Assembly (NCBI GenBank): GCA_036346405.1
Contig: CM070562.1
Span: 112,132,412 to 112,196,411 of the forward strand
Source: Phyllostachys edulis
Lineage: Eukaryota > Streptophyta > Magnoliopsida > Poales > Poaceae
Reading direction: 5' to 3'
DNA: 64,000 bases
A program made the position numbers and the translations under genes. How positions within the stretch are numbered: the first letter of the stretch is position 1; every line of letters starts with the position of its first letter. Positions 1 to 12,601 of the stretch are shown piece after piece. A model generated the notes under the pieces. It saw only the letters and a list, made by a program, of their open reading frames with translations. It did not search any database and was not told the origin of the DNA.

Positions 1-706
1 GCGCTCTAACGATCATCGCTTATGTCACGAGAGCGACAAGGAGAAATTGCAAGAGGACTCGAGAGTCGAATCGGGATCGGTGACCAAGGCCATCGATCTG
101 TGACTTCGACCTCGAGAGACAACGTCAATCTCGTGAGTCTTGAGGCGTGAGTACTGGTATCAAGAGTCAAGGTCGAGAGGTCTGTCGTGTCTTTGATGGT
201 GGTCACTTTCATCTCCCACACGCCAGATCGAGTCTTAGTAAGTATCTCGACGAGCGTTGTCCGAAGTCGGGTATGTGAGACCGACCGCTCGGAGGTTGCT
301 CAAGATCTTGTGAAAACGCGAAGCACTCATCTAGGGACTCACCAGAAGCATCTCAAATTTGTTGTATTCGCGTTTGAGCGGTCTGTCGAACCGTCTTGAT
401 CTGGGTGGTGCCCTCATGGTATGCATCGAGGTCACCCGGATATCGTGAGCGGACGACAGTGGGAGATCTTGATCGAACTTCGCTTCGACTCAAATACTGG
501 ATTATGATGTTCCTTGCCTTAGCGTTAGCCTCAACATCATGCATATTTCGGCATTGATGTTCTCATCGTCGAACAACAAACCGGACCTTGACCTTGCGCC
601 AGATAGGCGTACCCTTGAGCCTCGATGTACGCTTTCCATTCGGCTTTTCGGAAGGGTAGTCAATGCCATCGAAGACAGCGGCAGGTGAGTACTTGTCCAT
701 CGCCAT
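1..706 (-). pseudogene. Ty1/copia gag remnant (SIRE/Maximus-like), runs off left edge
   Basis: Read on the minus strand from an ATG at 706, the translation begins MAMDKYSPAAVFDGIDYPS and continues through stretches such as VEANAKARNIII and YHEGTTQIK. These match the gag (UBN2-type) capsid region of plant Ty1/copia elements. Homology continues in shifting frames to the window edge (for example KVTTIKDTTDLSTLTL near 20-210), so the reading frame is broken by several frameshifts and is not functional. It lies directly downstream, in element orientation, of a primer-binding site and an LTR, which is the correct order for the 5' end of a copia element. The rest of the element lies outside the window. 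Confidence 0.75.
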
Positions 707-741
707 GGCTCTTGAGACGGTTAAGATCTATTGAAAAGAGC

Positions 742-760
742 TAACCGGCTCGATACCAAT
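742..760 (-). other. Retrotransposon primer-binding site
   Basis: On the minus strand the sequence ATTGGTATCGAGCCGG follows the LTR end directly. It resembles the TGGTATCAGAGC primer-binding site, complementary to initiator tRNA-Met, used by plant copia elements. It sits between the LTR (761 onwards) and the gag start at 706. Confidence 0.65.
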
Positions 761-2490
761 TGAAGGACCGGAAAGGCGACTAGAGGGGGTGAATAGGAGC
801 ACCGAATCTTTTTGCAAAGAATGAATTCAACTTATAAATCACTCCAATAGCTATGAGAGCTATGAAGATCAATGATTAAGCACAGAGGAAGTCTTATGTT
901 GAATCCACTCCTCCCCCAAAGCTCAAAGAAACAAAAACGAGGAAGAGCCGAACAAATCGGGACAATCGGTACAACCACAAATGGCGGTTGTACTGCGATC
1001 GGCTAAACCGTGAGCAAATGGCGGTTGTACATGATCCGAGACTACCGCAGATGTTAAGCGGTGCTCATCCGATTGTCTGGAACAGCAAAATCCGCCGGGT
1101 TTCAAAACGAAAATCAACGTAACTTTTGATCTACGCGGCCAAACTTTACCAAAATTGGAACACACCTTCCTAAGGATGTTAGGAACCTATTCCAAGAAAC
1201 GATTGAGTAGATCCATCCACAAAATCTCGGAATCAACCAAAAAGCGGAAGAACGAAGAACGAGAGACAACCCAAAACTAAAATCTTAGATTTAAACCATG
1301 TTTGCTCTTCGGGAAATCGATCAAAAGTTCTTGTGGCACTAACCCATCATAGAACAACTCGTTTTGAGGCTTCCCAACAAGACACAACAAGAGACTCACA
1401 AAATCAAGAAATCATCAAATGGGAGTCACGAAGAACAAAACAAGAGTTCGAGAGACAAACTTGATTTCATTCATTGAATCAAAAGCGAAAAACACATAGA
1501 TACATCCCCATACGCATGGACATTAGAACCAGAGGGATGATTACAAGTAAGCTCAATCCATCTCCTCACTCTCACAACTCAAGAACAAACACTCATCCAT
1601 TCTTGAGGGAGATGAACACAAAACCAAGAAGGGACAAGCGAGGGAGCACTACTCGCCTACACCTCCACTCTCAACAACTAAAGAGCAAAAGAGAAAATAA
1701 CCTCACAAAGCCTCTTTTGACTCTAAAACCCTAATTCCACCCAAGTGCTCGGGAGGGCATGCAGCCCCTCCTCTCCTTTTATAGCGCTCGGCTAACGGGT
1801 CTCGCCACACGTTCTATGTCCAACTGAGTCCAGAAGCAGTGCCAGCTTGTGCGGCCTTGCAATTTCTTCTCGCCCCTTCCTGTAAAGGAAGCTTCAGCTC
1901 CTTGTCTCGCCGACGCCGCAACCACCTCGAGTCCACGTCGTCTTCGACACATCCCGACCGTTCGACCTCGGCGCCACTGCGCCTAGTCCGATCCACCGTG
2001 TCTCGCCACGACTCCACTCGACGCGTCCTGCGACCACACGGACAAGAAACACGCAGGGAACAAGTTCTTCACAACTTGACCTAACGTTAGCTCAAACATG
2101 CAATATGCAACACATATGCATGAACACACTGGATATGACCTATCCCAAAACTCAAATCACCAAAATGGCGAACCTCACAATACAATCGGTACAACCGCCA
2201 TGTTACCGGCGGATCAACCGCGCTCGGCCAGATCTGCTCCAATACTGCGGTGGTTCGATTTCCAATGAAGACCGAACTCGAAAAACAACTTCTCTGGAAT
2301 TCTTCAACCGCCATTTACCAATCGGTACAACCGCCTGCATGGCGTGCACATCCCATAACACGGCCGTCGTTCGATTATCTTGACAATACGATTGACTTCA
2401 CGAAAACGCGTGAACCTCGCAACGACATGGTCCGACCACACAAACCAAACTCGACTGACCTAAAACCTTTGTCAATTACTCATCACTCTC
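761..2490 (-). mobile_element. Copia LTR, about 1.7 kb, minus strand
   Basis: The plus-strand left end TGAAGGACCGGAAAGGCGAC is adjacent to the primer-binding site, so it is the 3' terminus of a minus-strand 5' LTR. A TATA box (TATAAAAGG, minus strand, at 1775-1783) lies mid-LTR, as expected for an LTR promoter. The region also carries repeated pieces around CGGTTGTAC and GGTACAACCGCC (950-1035, 2190-2340). The outer boundary near 2490 is an estimate from a terminal TGAGAGTGATGAG (minus); I could not confirm it with a second LTR copy. Confidence 0.55.
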
Positions 2491-3659
2491 ATGGAGACAC
2501 GACCACATGGTCTCTCAGCCGGTCTGGCGCGGCTTGGCCTTTGGCCGTCGTGCTCCTCCTCCCGGCCTCCGTTCCAACCCGGTGTGGCTCGGTCCCATGC
2601 TAGCTCTGCCATCGGCCCAACACCAAGCCGCCCATTGCCTCATCGTGTCTCCCCCTCGCATGGCGCCTTCTGCCGGCCCGTGCCTCCTCTGGCCCGGCCA
2701 TGCTCGCGCCCACATGCCTCCGGGCTCCTACGCCGCACTGCCGCCACCTGCGCCACCTCCAGCATTGCTTCCTCCCCTGGCGCCTCCTCCCCTTGCTTCA
2801 TGGCTCGGCCGCGCCCGGCCCTGCTCGGTGTCTAATCGCGTGTGCCCCTTCCCTATTTTTGTTTTGCCCCGGTTTTACAGCTTGCTTGATTCAAGTTTGA
2901 TGTTTGTTGTTTTAGGCTCCTGCATGGTGCTACTGGATGCTGGGTTTGGTGATGTGCCACGGCTCTTGGTTGCCTTTGGTCGTCGAGGTACTCTATTCCC
3001 CTCTCCTCCTCTATCTCTTTGCTCTGTGATGTGAAAGGATGAATGAGGGTGCGGCTGTGGTGTGGATGCTACTTGTGCAATGGTCAGTTCATATTGAGAG
3101 GGTTTGGTTAATGCTCTGCGATGTATACTGAGAGCTATAGTTGAAATGTGCTTCCTGTGCATTTCTTTGCTCACACAGTGGGTTCATTTTTGGGCAAAAT
3201 GAAAGTGTTGAACTGTGGGCTACCTTGACGCCTTGGTTGGTTTGGGAAATGGTGGGTCGATTGGTGAGGGTTCTAAAGCTGGGTCGGTCTTGGTTGTCGT
3301 GGTCCTCGGTGGTCGCCGTGCTCTTGGGTGCTTTTGGTCCTTGTTGGTCCTGGTCTCCCTCGCTCCATCGTTGACGTCGTCCACGCTCTTTGGGCTTTCC
3401 TTATTCCCTTGCTGTGGGTTGCTTGCAAGCAATGATGGTGTAGAAGCTGAGCTTGCCTTGGGGGTTCTTGCTTGCTGCCTGTGGGTGGCTTTTGCTCCCG
3501 ATTGTGCTTGGCTTGCTCTTGACCTTGGGGTGGAATGAGTGTGTGAGGGGAGGTGCTCTTGGCTACGACTTGGGGCTTTGTGATACTTGGTGAGGTGAAT
3601 GTGGCTTTAGGCTAGGGGGGTGGCTTCGGCTGTGATGCTTGTCCTTTTCCCTTATCCCC
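2491..3659. other. No gene recognised; GC-rich then T/G-rich transposon-like DNA
   Basis: The stretch is C-rich at first (2500-2830) and then strongly T/G-rich on the plus strand. Open frames occur on both strands but none resembles a known protein; they look like compositional artefacts. The flank at 7684-9161 is probably the continuation of the same host DNA, interrupted by the LTR at 3660-7683. Confidence 0.4.
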
Positions 3660-4207
3660 TGTAACATCCCGATTTTCTAAGCCTTTTTGAAAATTTTAAA
3701 ATAAAGAGAACCATTTGATTTTGTTGAAATTCTAAAGCTTAACCTGATATTTTGGAATTGAAAGTGTTTAAAATGACTAAATCAAACTTCAACTAATCCA
3801 AAGTTTGGTTTACTTGGAGTTGATTGAGCTCTGGTGTTGTCCCTCCCCTTCTCTGCTCGTTCTGTACTCTCATCGGCCCAACTTCTTCTTCTCCAGACCT
3901 CCCTCTTGTTTGGACATTTCCTTATGTCCAGACCTCCGTCCTGTTTGGGCATTTTCTTTGTGTCTAGACCTCTTTGGTTTAGACCTCCTCTTTGTCCAGA
4001 CCTTTTTTTTGTTTAGACCTTCTCTGTGTCTAGACCTTCCTTTTTGGTTTTGACCTCCCATTGGGTCATGACCACCCCCGAGGTGCTCCAAGCTCGGGTT
4101 TGCATTTCAAACATCCTTGAATTCTGGAATTCAAAGTTTGGGTTGAATATCTCCCTTCTGGACCTTCCTCACATTTAATCTGCTTTCCTTCTCGGGCTTA
4201 GCATCTC

Positions 4208-4263
4208 CTTCGAGTTCATCTTGACCGTCAGGATCTCCTTCGAGTTCATCTTGACTGTCAGGA
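4208..4263. repeat. Tandem duplication of a 26-bp unit
   Basis: Two adjacent copies of a unit built around TCCTTCGAGTTCATCTTGAC(C/T)GTCAGGA lie inside the LTR. Confidence 0.7.
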
Positions 4264-5295
4264 CTTCCTCAGGAGCACCTGCGTGGACTCATCGGGACCA
4301 CTCAAGATCTCTTCCTTTGGACCTCCTCCCGTGACCAGACCTTCCCTGTGTTTGGACCTCCCCTTGAGTTCAGACCTCTTTGCCATCTGGACCTCTCCCT
4401 CTCGTCCAGACCTCCCTCTCAGTCTAGACCTCCTTGTCCTCAGGACCTCCTCATTCCCAGGACCTCCGTGAGACCTTTGGTCTTTTTGCAAAGACCACCT
4501 CTCTCAGTATTTTTGCAAAGACCACTTTTGCGGTCAAGACCACTCTTGATGGTCACGACCTCCTTCCTTGGTCACGACCTCCCCATTGGCCGCGATCACC
4601 CCCTTTGACTAAACCGATTCCCGAGTTTGAATGGCTCCACTTATCAGTCCTGCTCACCTTTATCTTTTTCCGTCACATAAGTTTCTTGTGCATTTAATGC
4701 CAGTTGTGTCACATTAAATGCAGTCACTTGCGTGGTACCTTGTTCTCCCTCCTTGTCCCCTTCCTTCTCAACATATCTTGTCCTATTGTCCTTCACCAGT
4801 TCGGTCGTGACACTTGCCCTGTCTCTTACCTACCTTTGACTCATCTGTCTCTGAGTTTTTCAGTGACTCTCTTTCTCCTCCTTCTCAGGCTATAAACAGC
4901 TTGAGTGACCCTTTATCATCACCTTTTTCTACACTTATCTCCTTTTGCTCTCGCCTAGTTGCACTGCATTTTAGCTTCGTCGCCAAGAAGTCCATGGAAG
5001 CTGCGCTGACGCCTCCTCGTCGCCAAGAAGACTGCCGGAGCTTGTGCCTCCACCTCGCTACCGAAGGAGTTCGCCGGAGCACCAGCATCACCTTCAACCG
5101 TCGTCGTCGACCCTCGACCTCCCCCTTCTCTTCTATCTCCCTCTCGGCCTTGGTGAGTGTCTCCGTGCCTTGTTCTTTTTCTTGGTTTCATACGACCACG
5201 TTAAGTGGCCGTATCATTTTTGCATTCCTTGTACGACCACCTTGCGTAGTCGTAGCCTTTACTGGACCTCCTCCTTTGGATCTCATGAGGGCCTC

Positions 5296-5670
5296 CCTTT
5301 GCAAAGACGACCGTCTTGGTCTCTTTGCAAAGACGACTCTCTTGGTCTTTTGCAAAGAGGACCCTCTTAGGACCTCCTCGGGACCTCTTCCTCAGGACCT
5401 CCTCAGAGACCTCCTCAGAGACCTCCTTTACCCTCTCAGGACCTCCTTAGGACCTCTTCCTCAGGACCTCCTCAAAGACCTCCCTTTTTTTTTTGTAAAG
5501 ACCACCTTCTTGGTCGTTGCCACCCTTTTGGTCTTTTGCAAACACCACCTTTCTTGATCTTTTGCAAAGACCACATTCCTGGTCTTCGTTGGTCTTTTGC
5601 AAAGATCACCTCCTTGGTCTTTTCGCAAAGACCACCCCCCTTCGGTCTTTGCAAAGATCACCCTTTCTGC
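5296..5670. repeat. Array of short hairpin units in the LTR
   Basis: Repeated units of the form GGTCTTTTGCAAAGACC, a palindrome with a TGC centre, are spaced about 25-30 bp apart. Related units occur at 4478-4515. Individual copies carry changes such as AAAGATC or AAAGACG. Confidence 0.6.
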
Positions 5671-7683
5671 TAGACCTCTTCCTAACCCGTTAGACCTCCT
5701 CCTGAGAGCCCTTTCTTAATTCTTCTAGTTCTGTTCTTTGTGTTTGCTTCTAGTTCGGTTTGTTCGGAGTTCATTTGGATCTTATTTGGTCTTTGTTTTC
5801 TTTGCTTCGTTCTTGTGTAGATCGCGTTGTCTCCGGGGAGCCCGAGCTCTGTGAAGGAGTAGATCCTTAAGCTTTTGAGCAAGGTAAGTTACACCCTTGA
5901 TCATATTGCACCCAGTATCTCAAATTATTTAAGTACTGTTTCAAATTATCACTGCATGCTTATTTCAATTCAAGTAATTTAAATCCCTGTTTTAACTTTA
6001 TAGTTAGTCCTGATCCCTTTGTATATCCAAACTTGATTATTGACTCAATCATCCCTTGTCGCCATAGTAAGAGCTAGTTGGTATATTAGTATGAACTGGC
6101 ATGTTTCAAAACTCTGTGCTTAGTCAAGTTTAGACCAAAAATCTTGATTTGGGAGTTTTAATGCCAAAAGACCAATGTTGTCAAAATGTTTTATCCATGA
6201 CATTGGGTTGTCATGGAAGTTTTGAAAAAAAACAAAGAAAAAGGAAAATTGGTTTGAACTTGGGCGAATTAGTTGTTTGGATGGGTGTATGTTCATGCAC
6301 GAGATCGATCCATTTCTATGGTCGAGGTCCAGAGTTCTGTTGGAAGTCGCCTAAGTCAATTAAGGACCGGTCTGCGAGCCGCATCTTGCTAGCCCCATCG
6401 TGCAACCACATGTCTCGAGTATGGGCGGGACTTGGCTAATTAATTTGCAATGTTCCACCGTGGTCGTTCCATCCGGTTGTGTGGGTGTCTTAATGACCTA
6501 CTTTTATTTATTCCCACTGGCGCAAGAGGGGGCTCAAATCCTGCGGGTTGCAACCCAAAGGGAGCGAAACCTTAGCAAGGGGGGACTGCGGTGGAATGGC
6601 GCATTGTAAAGGCCTTGGCACATGCTCTAGACCGCTTACCTACGGCAGTGAGCGGTGGTATCGACGGATGCCAAACAAACTAGAGAAGTCGTGTCTTGTG
6701 GGTAAAGTTGTACACCTCTACAGAGTGTCAAACTATTCGAATAGCCGTATCCACGGTCATGGACATGCTAGCAAAACCACTCAAAGTTAGATGTTGGTTT
6801 TTGTTTTCAAAAGAACTTTGTTAAACTGTTTTGGATCTCTATCCAAATGGGTTTTGGCAGGGAGCCTTGTGACAGGAGGGTATCCTTCACCACTTGTTGA
6901 TGAATGTTATCCAAACTGTAAAACTGATTTTGGAAAAAAGAATTTTAGTTATTGTATAACTGCCTTGGAACTTAGTATTTGTACTTGAAAGAGACTTGGC
7001 TTTATGCAAATTAACCAATATAAGTCTTCCTTTAAGATATCCATGTATGCATGTCATTCTGTTATCTGACGGGTGTAACTTGCAAGCACGGTTATTGTGC
7101 TCACTCTTGCTTGATATTGTTTTTGAGCAGGGGAAGGAAGCTTTGTGGTGGTCTTGGTCGCCTAGGTTGTGCCCTCCAGACGGTTGCCTGTGGCGGATCG
7201 TGTGGTCTACCCTACTTGTTTTATCTTCCGCTGTATTTTATTTGCTGGCTTGTAAGCTCCCTTGTAATCAACTCCTTTGTTATTAATAAAGTTCACGTTT
7301 GATGTTTGTTACCACTGTTGTATGTTGTGCGAGCTAGCCACTGATCCTTGGGACTAGTTCGGTTTGCACAGAGGACTTGGAGTCATTCCAAGTCTCACGA
7401 CCTCCTCGGGTTTGGTCTCTCGACCACCCTTGGGACGGGTCGTGGCACTTGGGGTCACCCTGTGTCCCATGCCCACCTCCGGATCTCCGGGTGGTCTTGA
7501 AAGACCTCCCGGGTGGTCTTGGGGATCTCTGGGTGATTCTGAGGGACCTCCCAGGTCTAGTCATGATTGAGACCTCCTGGGTCCGGTTGCGACCAGACTT
7601 GGAGGCCTCCTGGTTCGGCCGTGACAGATGCTCCTGGGTCCTGTTGCGGCTAGATCTGGAAACCTCCCGGTTGGGGCGTTACA

Positions 7684-9161
7684 TCCCTCCCCTCCTCACA
7701 TGGTACTATCTAGCTCTGGACCTTTGGTCCAAAGGGTGCTTCGGTTACTGCATACAACATAGGTGTTGGGTTTTAATAAACGTCGGGTGATGAAACCTAT
7801 GGAAGCGAAAGGTGCCGATTAACTCTAGTTGGTCTGGATATCTTGATGATCAAGGGGCCGACCGACTTGAGGTTATATGGGAATCTTACTGAGTTTCGGG
7901 GAAACTGACGGCAACCTATTTTTATTCTAATACTCAAATATATATACTGCTTTCGGTTGTACTAATCATTTTCTGCGCTTTTGGCGAACGAGGATTGAGG
8001 GTTGAGGAAAGATTTGCTAACAGGCGACACAGACAAGGAAGGCTGTAGAGATATGCGTGCAAGACTTTTTAGCTTGTAATTTAATTAAGTGTTGTAATCT
8101 ATGTTTTGATTTGTTGTAAATAAATCTCGTAATTTATGTGAGACTGTAGGAATGTTGTATTATTATTACCCTCCGTTCCTTTGTAATATTCTAGAGATGA
8201 ATTCTTGTAAATTCCCCTTTGAGATTAAAATGTTGATTTGTTCTTGTGTTCATAGATTATGTTTAAATTAAGTCCGATGAGTTCCTGATAACACTATTTT
8301 GCATGAAAAGGACTGCCGATGTGTTTGATAAGATTGTGTAATTACACTTTGTTTTTGTTTAGATGCTTTTGATTAACTACTAATTACTGATTAACATTGC
8401 TTAGCTTGTTTTAATTTTTTGGGTTCTCACAGGGGCCAATTTTCCGTATATGCAGTGTGTTACAACAACACAACAACGCTAGAACGAGAATTACAAGTTC
8501 ACACAGAAAACTTTGTGAGCAATCATTTTGTTGTATATATAGGTGTGCAGTCAGTTTCTGCAGAGAAATAGTATTTTGGTAGTATGCAAACGGAAACCTC
8601 TACGAAGACTAAGGTTGTTGACGTCAAATCTTGTATCGTTTTTGTTTTTTGAGTCCTTTTCTTTCCCCAAGGTACCATCTTTATCGGGTCAATGTTTGGC
8701 ACAAAAGGCTCGTTCCCTGCAAAACAAAATTCTGGACAAAGAGACCGAAACTAGCTCATCTCTATTTTCTTCAGTAGCTGAATAATATATGTAATCTGTG
8801 CCCATTGGATTGGAGTAGCAACGGTTGCGAGTCACCAATGCAACAATGTGTAATTCTTACACTGCCAATCTCGATCTCACTGCGATAAGCTAGGTTTGTG
8901 CATGCCTGCTGAGGATAAAGATCCAGTAGTGATCAGTGCCTTGCTGCCGACGAGTAGCTAGCAACTGACGTAACCCTTGGACACGCAGACGCTTTAAGTT
9001 TTGCTCTGACAGACCAAGTTTGCTAAAAAGTTTCTCTTTTGAGTGGATGCCGGTGCACTTGACAGTTATGTAAGCATTTCAGCTTCCTTTCTAGCGGAAG
9101 CTATATATATGAGCTGGAAGAAACTTGCTGGGGAAAAATTGCCAAAAGCAAGCTTAGTAGC
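7684..9161. other. No gene recognised; possible LTR end near 8432
   Basis: The segment is AT-rich and T-rich on the plus strand. A GGGTTCTCACA motif at about 8422-8432 looks like the 3' end of another LTR, but no matching start was found. An 80-codon open frame at 8543-8785 has no recognisable similarity. The final bases GTAGC (9157-9161) flank the copia element that starts at 9162. Confidence 0.35.
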
Positions 9162-9432
9162 TGTCGAGAAACTATGGATTTGACCCAGCACTCATCCATA
9201 TATGAACGTCTCATTCTAAACCCCAACAGAGTCTCTAACCTATAAATAGAGGTAATAGTCATTGTAAAAGGCTGATCGCTTAATAAAGGAATAAAGAGAA
9301 GCAAGAAGTCTCTTATACCTCGGTGTTCAATCTACTATTTTGTACTTGTATTCTTGCATTGTTCTAAGCGATTCTATGCTTGCCTACGAGGTGATCATTC
9401 GAACTGGACTCGCCAGCGACGATTCCTCAACA
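9162..9432 (+). repeat. Copia 5' LTR (271 bp)
   Basis: It begins TGTCGAGAAACTATGG and ends CGATTCCTCAACA. It is clearly homologous to 18227-18481: both contain AATAAAGGAATAAAGAGAAG in part, GTGTTCAAT..ACTATT and ACTGGACTCGCCAGCGACG. Confidence 0.85.
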
Positions 9433-9450
9433 CGTTATCAGCACGATCGA
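9433..9450 (+). other. Copia primer-binding site
   Basis: CGTTATCAGCACGATCG directly follows the LTR terminus. ACACGTTATCAGCACG-type sites are typical of plant copia elements primed by initiator tRNA-Met. Confidence 0.65.
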
Positions 9451-11027
9451 CTTCAGCCTACTTCTAGGACTACTCTACTCGGATCAAAAGGTAACCGTCA
9501 TAGCACGGCGCTCGTAGATCGAATCGTATTTTCTAGATCGCTTTCAATTTTGCAAATTTGGCTTTCTACAGTTCTTTCTACGGTGCAAATCTGCTCTAAT
9601 CTATCGCGAGCCGACTTGAAGTCGCCAGCTAAGCCGATCGGTGGGTTGCATGAAAGAGTAGATGACGATTGCACTGTAGAGTATACATCGGATGAACAAT
9701 AAACACCAAAAAAAAACAGGCGACGGCAGGGAGCCGTGTCGCCGTCGGCCACTCACGCCTGGCCTAGAGCCGCATGCACCATGCCACTCAACCCCGCACA
9801 GGCCAGCGGCACGGAGCCGACCACCATCATCGCTACCGACGCGCAGATGTGTGACATCTTGACTTCAAGCCGCCTCGACACACAGCGACGCTATCGATCG
9901 GAATCAGCGCCAAGCACCTCGCCCGTCGTGTCGCGCACCACCGAAGCCGCCACATGTCGCCGCCCGCGGCCGCGATGTTCGCAGACACCCACAGCGCCGA
10001 GCCAAAGTCCTCGCGTCGCGCGCCACGTCCATCGCCCTCGCCGCATGCATGCCGTCCCGCTGCCGCACGCGCCGCCCCACACGCCGCTTTTTTCGCTTGC
10101 AGCTACGCCGCTTCTACCAGATAGCCACGCCACAGATGGCTTTCGCCGCTTCACACCCGCCGACTCGACACGCTCGCGGCGCCTCGTGGCGGTCTCAAGA
10201 CGGCATCGCCTCGCCTGACAACTCGGCGGCTCGGCGCCAACAACCATCGGCTCGGCGTGAAGTGCACACGCCACTTCCACGCGGGTGCCCTCCCCACCGG
10301 CCGACACCGACAAGCGCTCTGCGCCGTAGCCTGTTGTTTCGCCTTTCAGCAACTCTGCTGCCCAATAAGCCGCAAGATCGCACCACCACCCCACTGTAGT
10401 CCGCGCGACGAACGCGCGCCATGTCTTGCCTCGGTCATCGCTGCTCTGCAATTGCTCTGCGCCCGTCTTGCCCACACGGCCGAAACCACGCCAAGACTAG
10501 CTCAAAGACGGCCACGGTGAAACCCTAGCACCAGTTTTTAGTGGCCACCGGTGGGCTCTGATGGACCAAAGGAAGGCCCGACCGGAGATAAATCCGAAAA
10601 GGGGAGGTCCGGCTGGAAAATAAAAAAGGGAAAAGAAAAATCTCGATTTTGCAAAAAGGCCCTCAGAATTGCTAAAATTGTGGGCAAAATTTTCTCAGAA
10701 CTGAAATTTCACGTTTTAACCCTTGGAAATTAGAGAATTCTCCGAAAAATTATATTCCAGTAGAATAGGGCCTCGGGAATTCAAATTTTGAATAATTTTG
10801 ATCTTTTGAAGCATGTTTAACTTTGTTATTGTTATTTCTATGCAATCTACTTATTGTATTTACTGTTTTGATTATCTGTGATTGTTTATATTACTTTTAA
10901 TCACTGAACTAGCAGTAAATCATGAAAAATGCCTAGAAAAATACGAGAACATTATGAGAATTTTTGCAACCATTTTACGCAAACTACCAGCAGTAATCTT
11001 ATGAACTCTTTGCATATAAATGTAGAT
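9451..11027 (+). other. Leader region of the copia element
   Basis: A GC-rich block (about 9720-10540) is followed by an AT-rich stretch. Open frames on both strands in the GC-rich block show no recognisable domain and are probably compositional. The stretch separates the primer-binding site from the gag start. Confidence 0.45.
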
Positions 11028-11476
11028 GACTGACATCACGAACCAGAAGTTCAAAGAGCTGGCCTAGCATGGCCAGAATTTGTACCAGTCTTCAATCCTG
11101 TGGTAAGGTAATAACGGATGAGCAGAAGATTGAGAAGACTCTCTCTACCTTTCACCTGAATGTGGTGCAATCCGTACGCAACTATCGTCAAGACGGATAC
11201 ATAAAGTATGTCAAATTGATTGACATCATGCAAGTTGCAGAAGCTCAAGATGATGTTCTAAGGAAGAATTACATCTCACAGCCGCCTAGTAGCAATATTG
11301 GCAATGAAGCCAACGCTAGCAGCTACAAGGTGAGGAAGCCTCTCACAAAGGAGAGGGGCAAGAAGGGTAAGGTCGTGGATCGCACGTTATTGATACTTTC
11401 CAGTCCAAGAAGAAGGGCAAAAGATAGCATGAGGCACACCTCGCCATTGCAGGCATTGATGATCCACAGCCATTAG
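11028..11476 (+). pseudogene. Copia gag remnant
   Basis: A start ATG at 11028 (MTDITNQKFKELA) is followed by an in-frame stop. The downstream frame from 11069 contains FHLNVVQSVRNYRQDGY and IDIMQVAEAQDDVLRKN, which follow the plant copia gag pattern (a YRQ..(F/Y)..(F/Y)..LI..(L/M).AEQNNELL.KNH-type segment). The product would normally be the capsid protein that packages the element RNA. It is broken early and is not expected to work. Confidence 0.65.
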
Positions 11477-11971
11477 TTGCACTCATGAATGTGGATAGCC
11501 CAGTAGCAGCCCCCATCACCCCTCCTTTGGACATCGCAGCGACCACAGCCGTAGTTGCCCAAGAGGAGAAGGTCGCCATGGAGCAGATTCAGGCAAAAGT
11601 TTCTACATACTTTGCCGATTCAATCTGGTGCACGTATTGCACTCGGATCTTTTTACTGTCACTTGCAGTTTATGATTGTGATGGAACTTTGAATAATGGT
11701 TGTAAGCTCTAGGAGTGCAAAGCATTAAATTTTTATGATGAGTCCTGCAAGGCTTATTTTCCTGTATTTATAATAGCAAGTTATGTTCTGATATCTGAAG
11801 TGTTTTATTTATGTGTTGCTTGCTTTCTACTGCATATTACTAAAGTATATTATATTAGAACACGTGTGGCACCCTATGGAGGAAGTGTGCTTAGCAGGAT
11901 AGTGGCACAATGAATACCACCTTGAGCGAGACGAGATCTTTCAGTCGATCAGCAAGAATGCTGGTAATCTT
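11477..11971 (+). other. Degenerate spacer between gag and protease remnants
   Basis: No intact frame was found. An internal frame at 11485-11712 carries no recognisable zinc knuckle. Confidence 0.35.
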
Positions 11972-12196
11972 ATGACAATAGCAGGTAGCGATACTTGTAT
12001 AATAGGCTCAGTAAGGGTCACAATTATACCCCAGATGGGCACAACTTTGGTCATTAAAGAAGTCTTATTGTACCCAGAATCGACTAGAACTCTCAAGGAT
12101 ATTCGCGCTAACGGTTTCCACGTAGAGACTGAAGAAGAGTATGGTAAGGAATACCTGCTCATTACAAAGCGTGGAGAAAGTGAAAAATGGTATTAG
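11972..12196 (+). pseudogene. Copia protease / pre-integrase region remnant
   Basis: The translation contains TIAGSDTCIIGSVRVTI and ESTRTLKDIRANGFHVET. These match the segment C-terminal to the aspartic-protease motif of grass copia elements (a G.G.A.I.LPNGT..H...ALF...S.R.L.S.KDIR.NG.H.ET pattern). The catalytic DSG/DTG region is not readable. It ends at a stop and the integrase is almost entirely missing: only about 300 bp separate this piece from the start of reverse transcriptase. Confidence 0.6.
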
Positions 12197-12601
12197 AACG
12201 CATTCCTTCATATGAAACTGGGCTATACTACACTAATATTAAAGTACCTGCAGCCTATACTGCCCTGAAAACCGTATTTAGAAGCTCTAAACTTTTCTAT
12301 CGCGCCATAAAAAATAGCTATAAATTATGTGACCACGGGAGAATCTATGAATAAGACAACAGCTAATGTCGACATTCACTTTGCAAAGAAAATTGTCACA
12401 ATCATCGATCTTGATCCAAAGCCTGCATCACTCCCTGAATAGATCAGATCGAGAAGATTGAAAGAAGGCAATAGAAACAAAATTATTGTCTCTGAATAAA
12501 AGAGATGTGTTTGGGCCTGTAGGCTGCACGCCTCCCTATGTGCACCCTATAGGGCATACGTAAATATTTGTTCGAAAGAGAAATAAAAATAAAAAAGGCT
12601 C

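Larger units (their letters stand above)
3660..7683 (+). mobile_element. Large LTR (probably solo), TGTAAC...GTTACA family
   Basis: The unit starts TGTAACATCCCGATTTTC and ends GGGGCGTTACA, with near-identical flanks (TCCCC before, TCCCT after) that resemble a 4-5 bp target duplication. It is homologous throughout to the reverse strand of 12602-15959; for example both contain AAGTTACACYCTTGATCATA followed by TTGCACCCA, and both carry an ACCGGTCT(G/T)(C/T)GAGC segment. No pol domain was found inside or next to it, so it is best read as a solo LTR, probably of a Ty3/gypsy-type or large non-autonomous element. It contains dense GGACCTCCT/AGACCTCCT repeats (about 3890-5700 and 7380-7660) and short hairpin units (see findings). 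Confidence 0.65.

Noticed and set aside
2507..3034. 175-codon Pro/Leu/Arg-rich frame
   Set aside because: Overlapping frames in all phases and no recognised motif; compositional.
9736..10475. Open frames of 160-194 codons on both strands in the copia leader
   Set aside because: GC-rich leader composition gives long frames in several phases; none resembles gag or any host protein.
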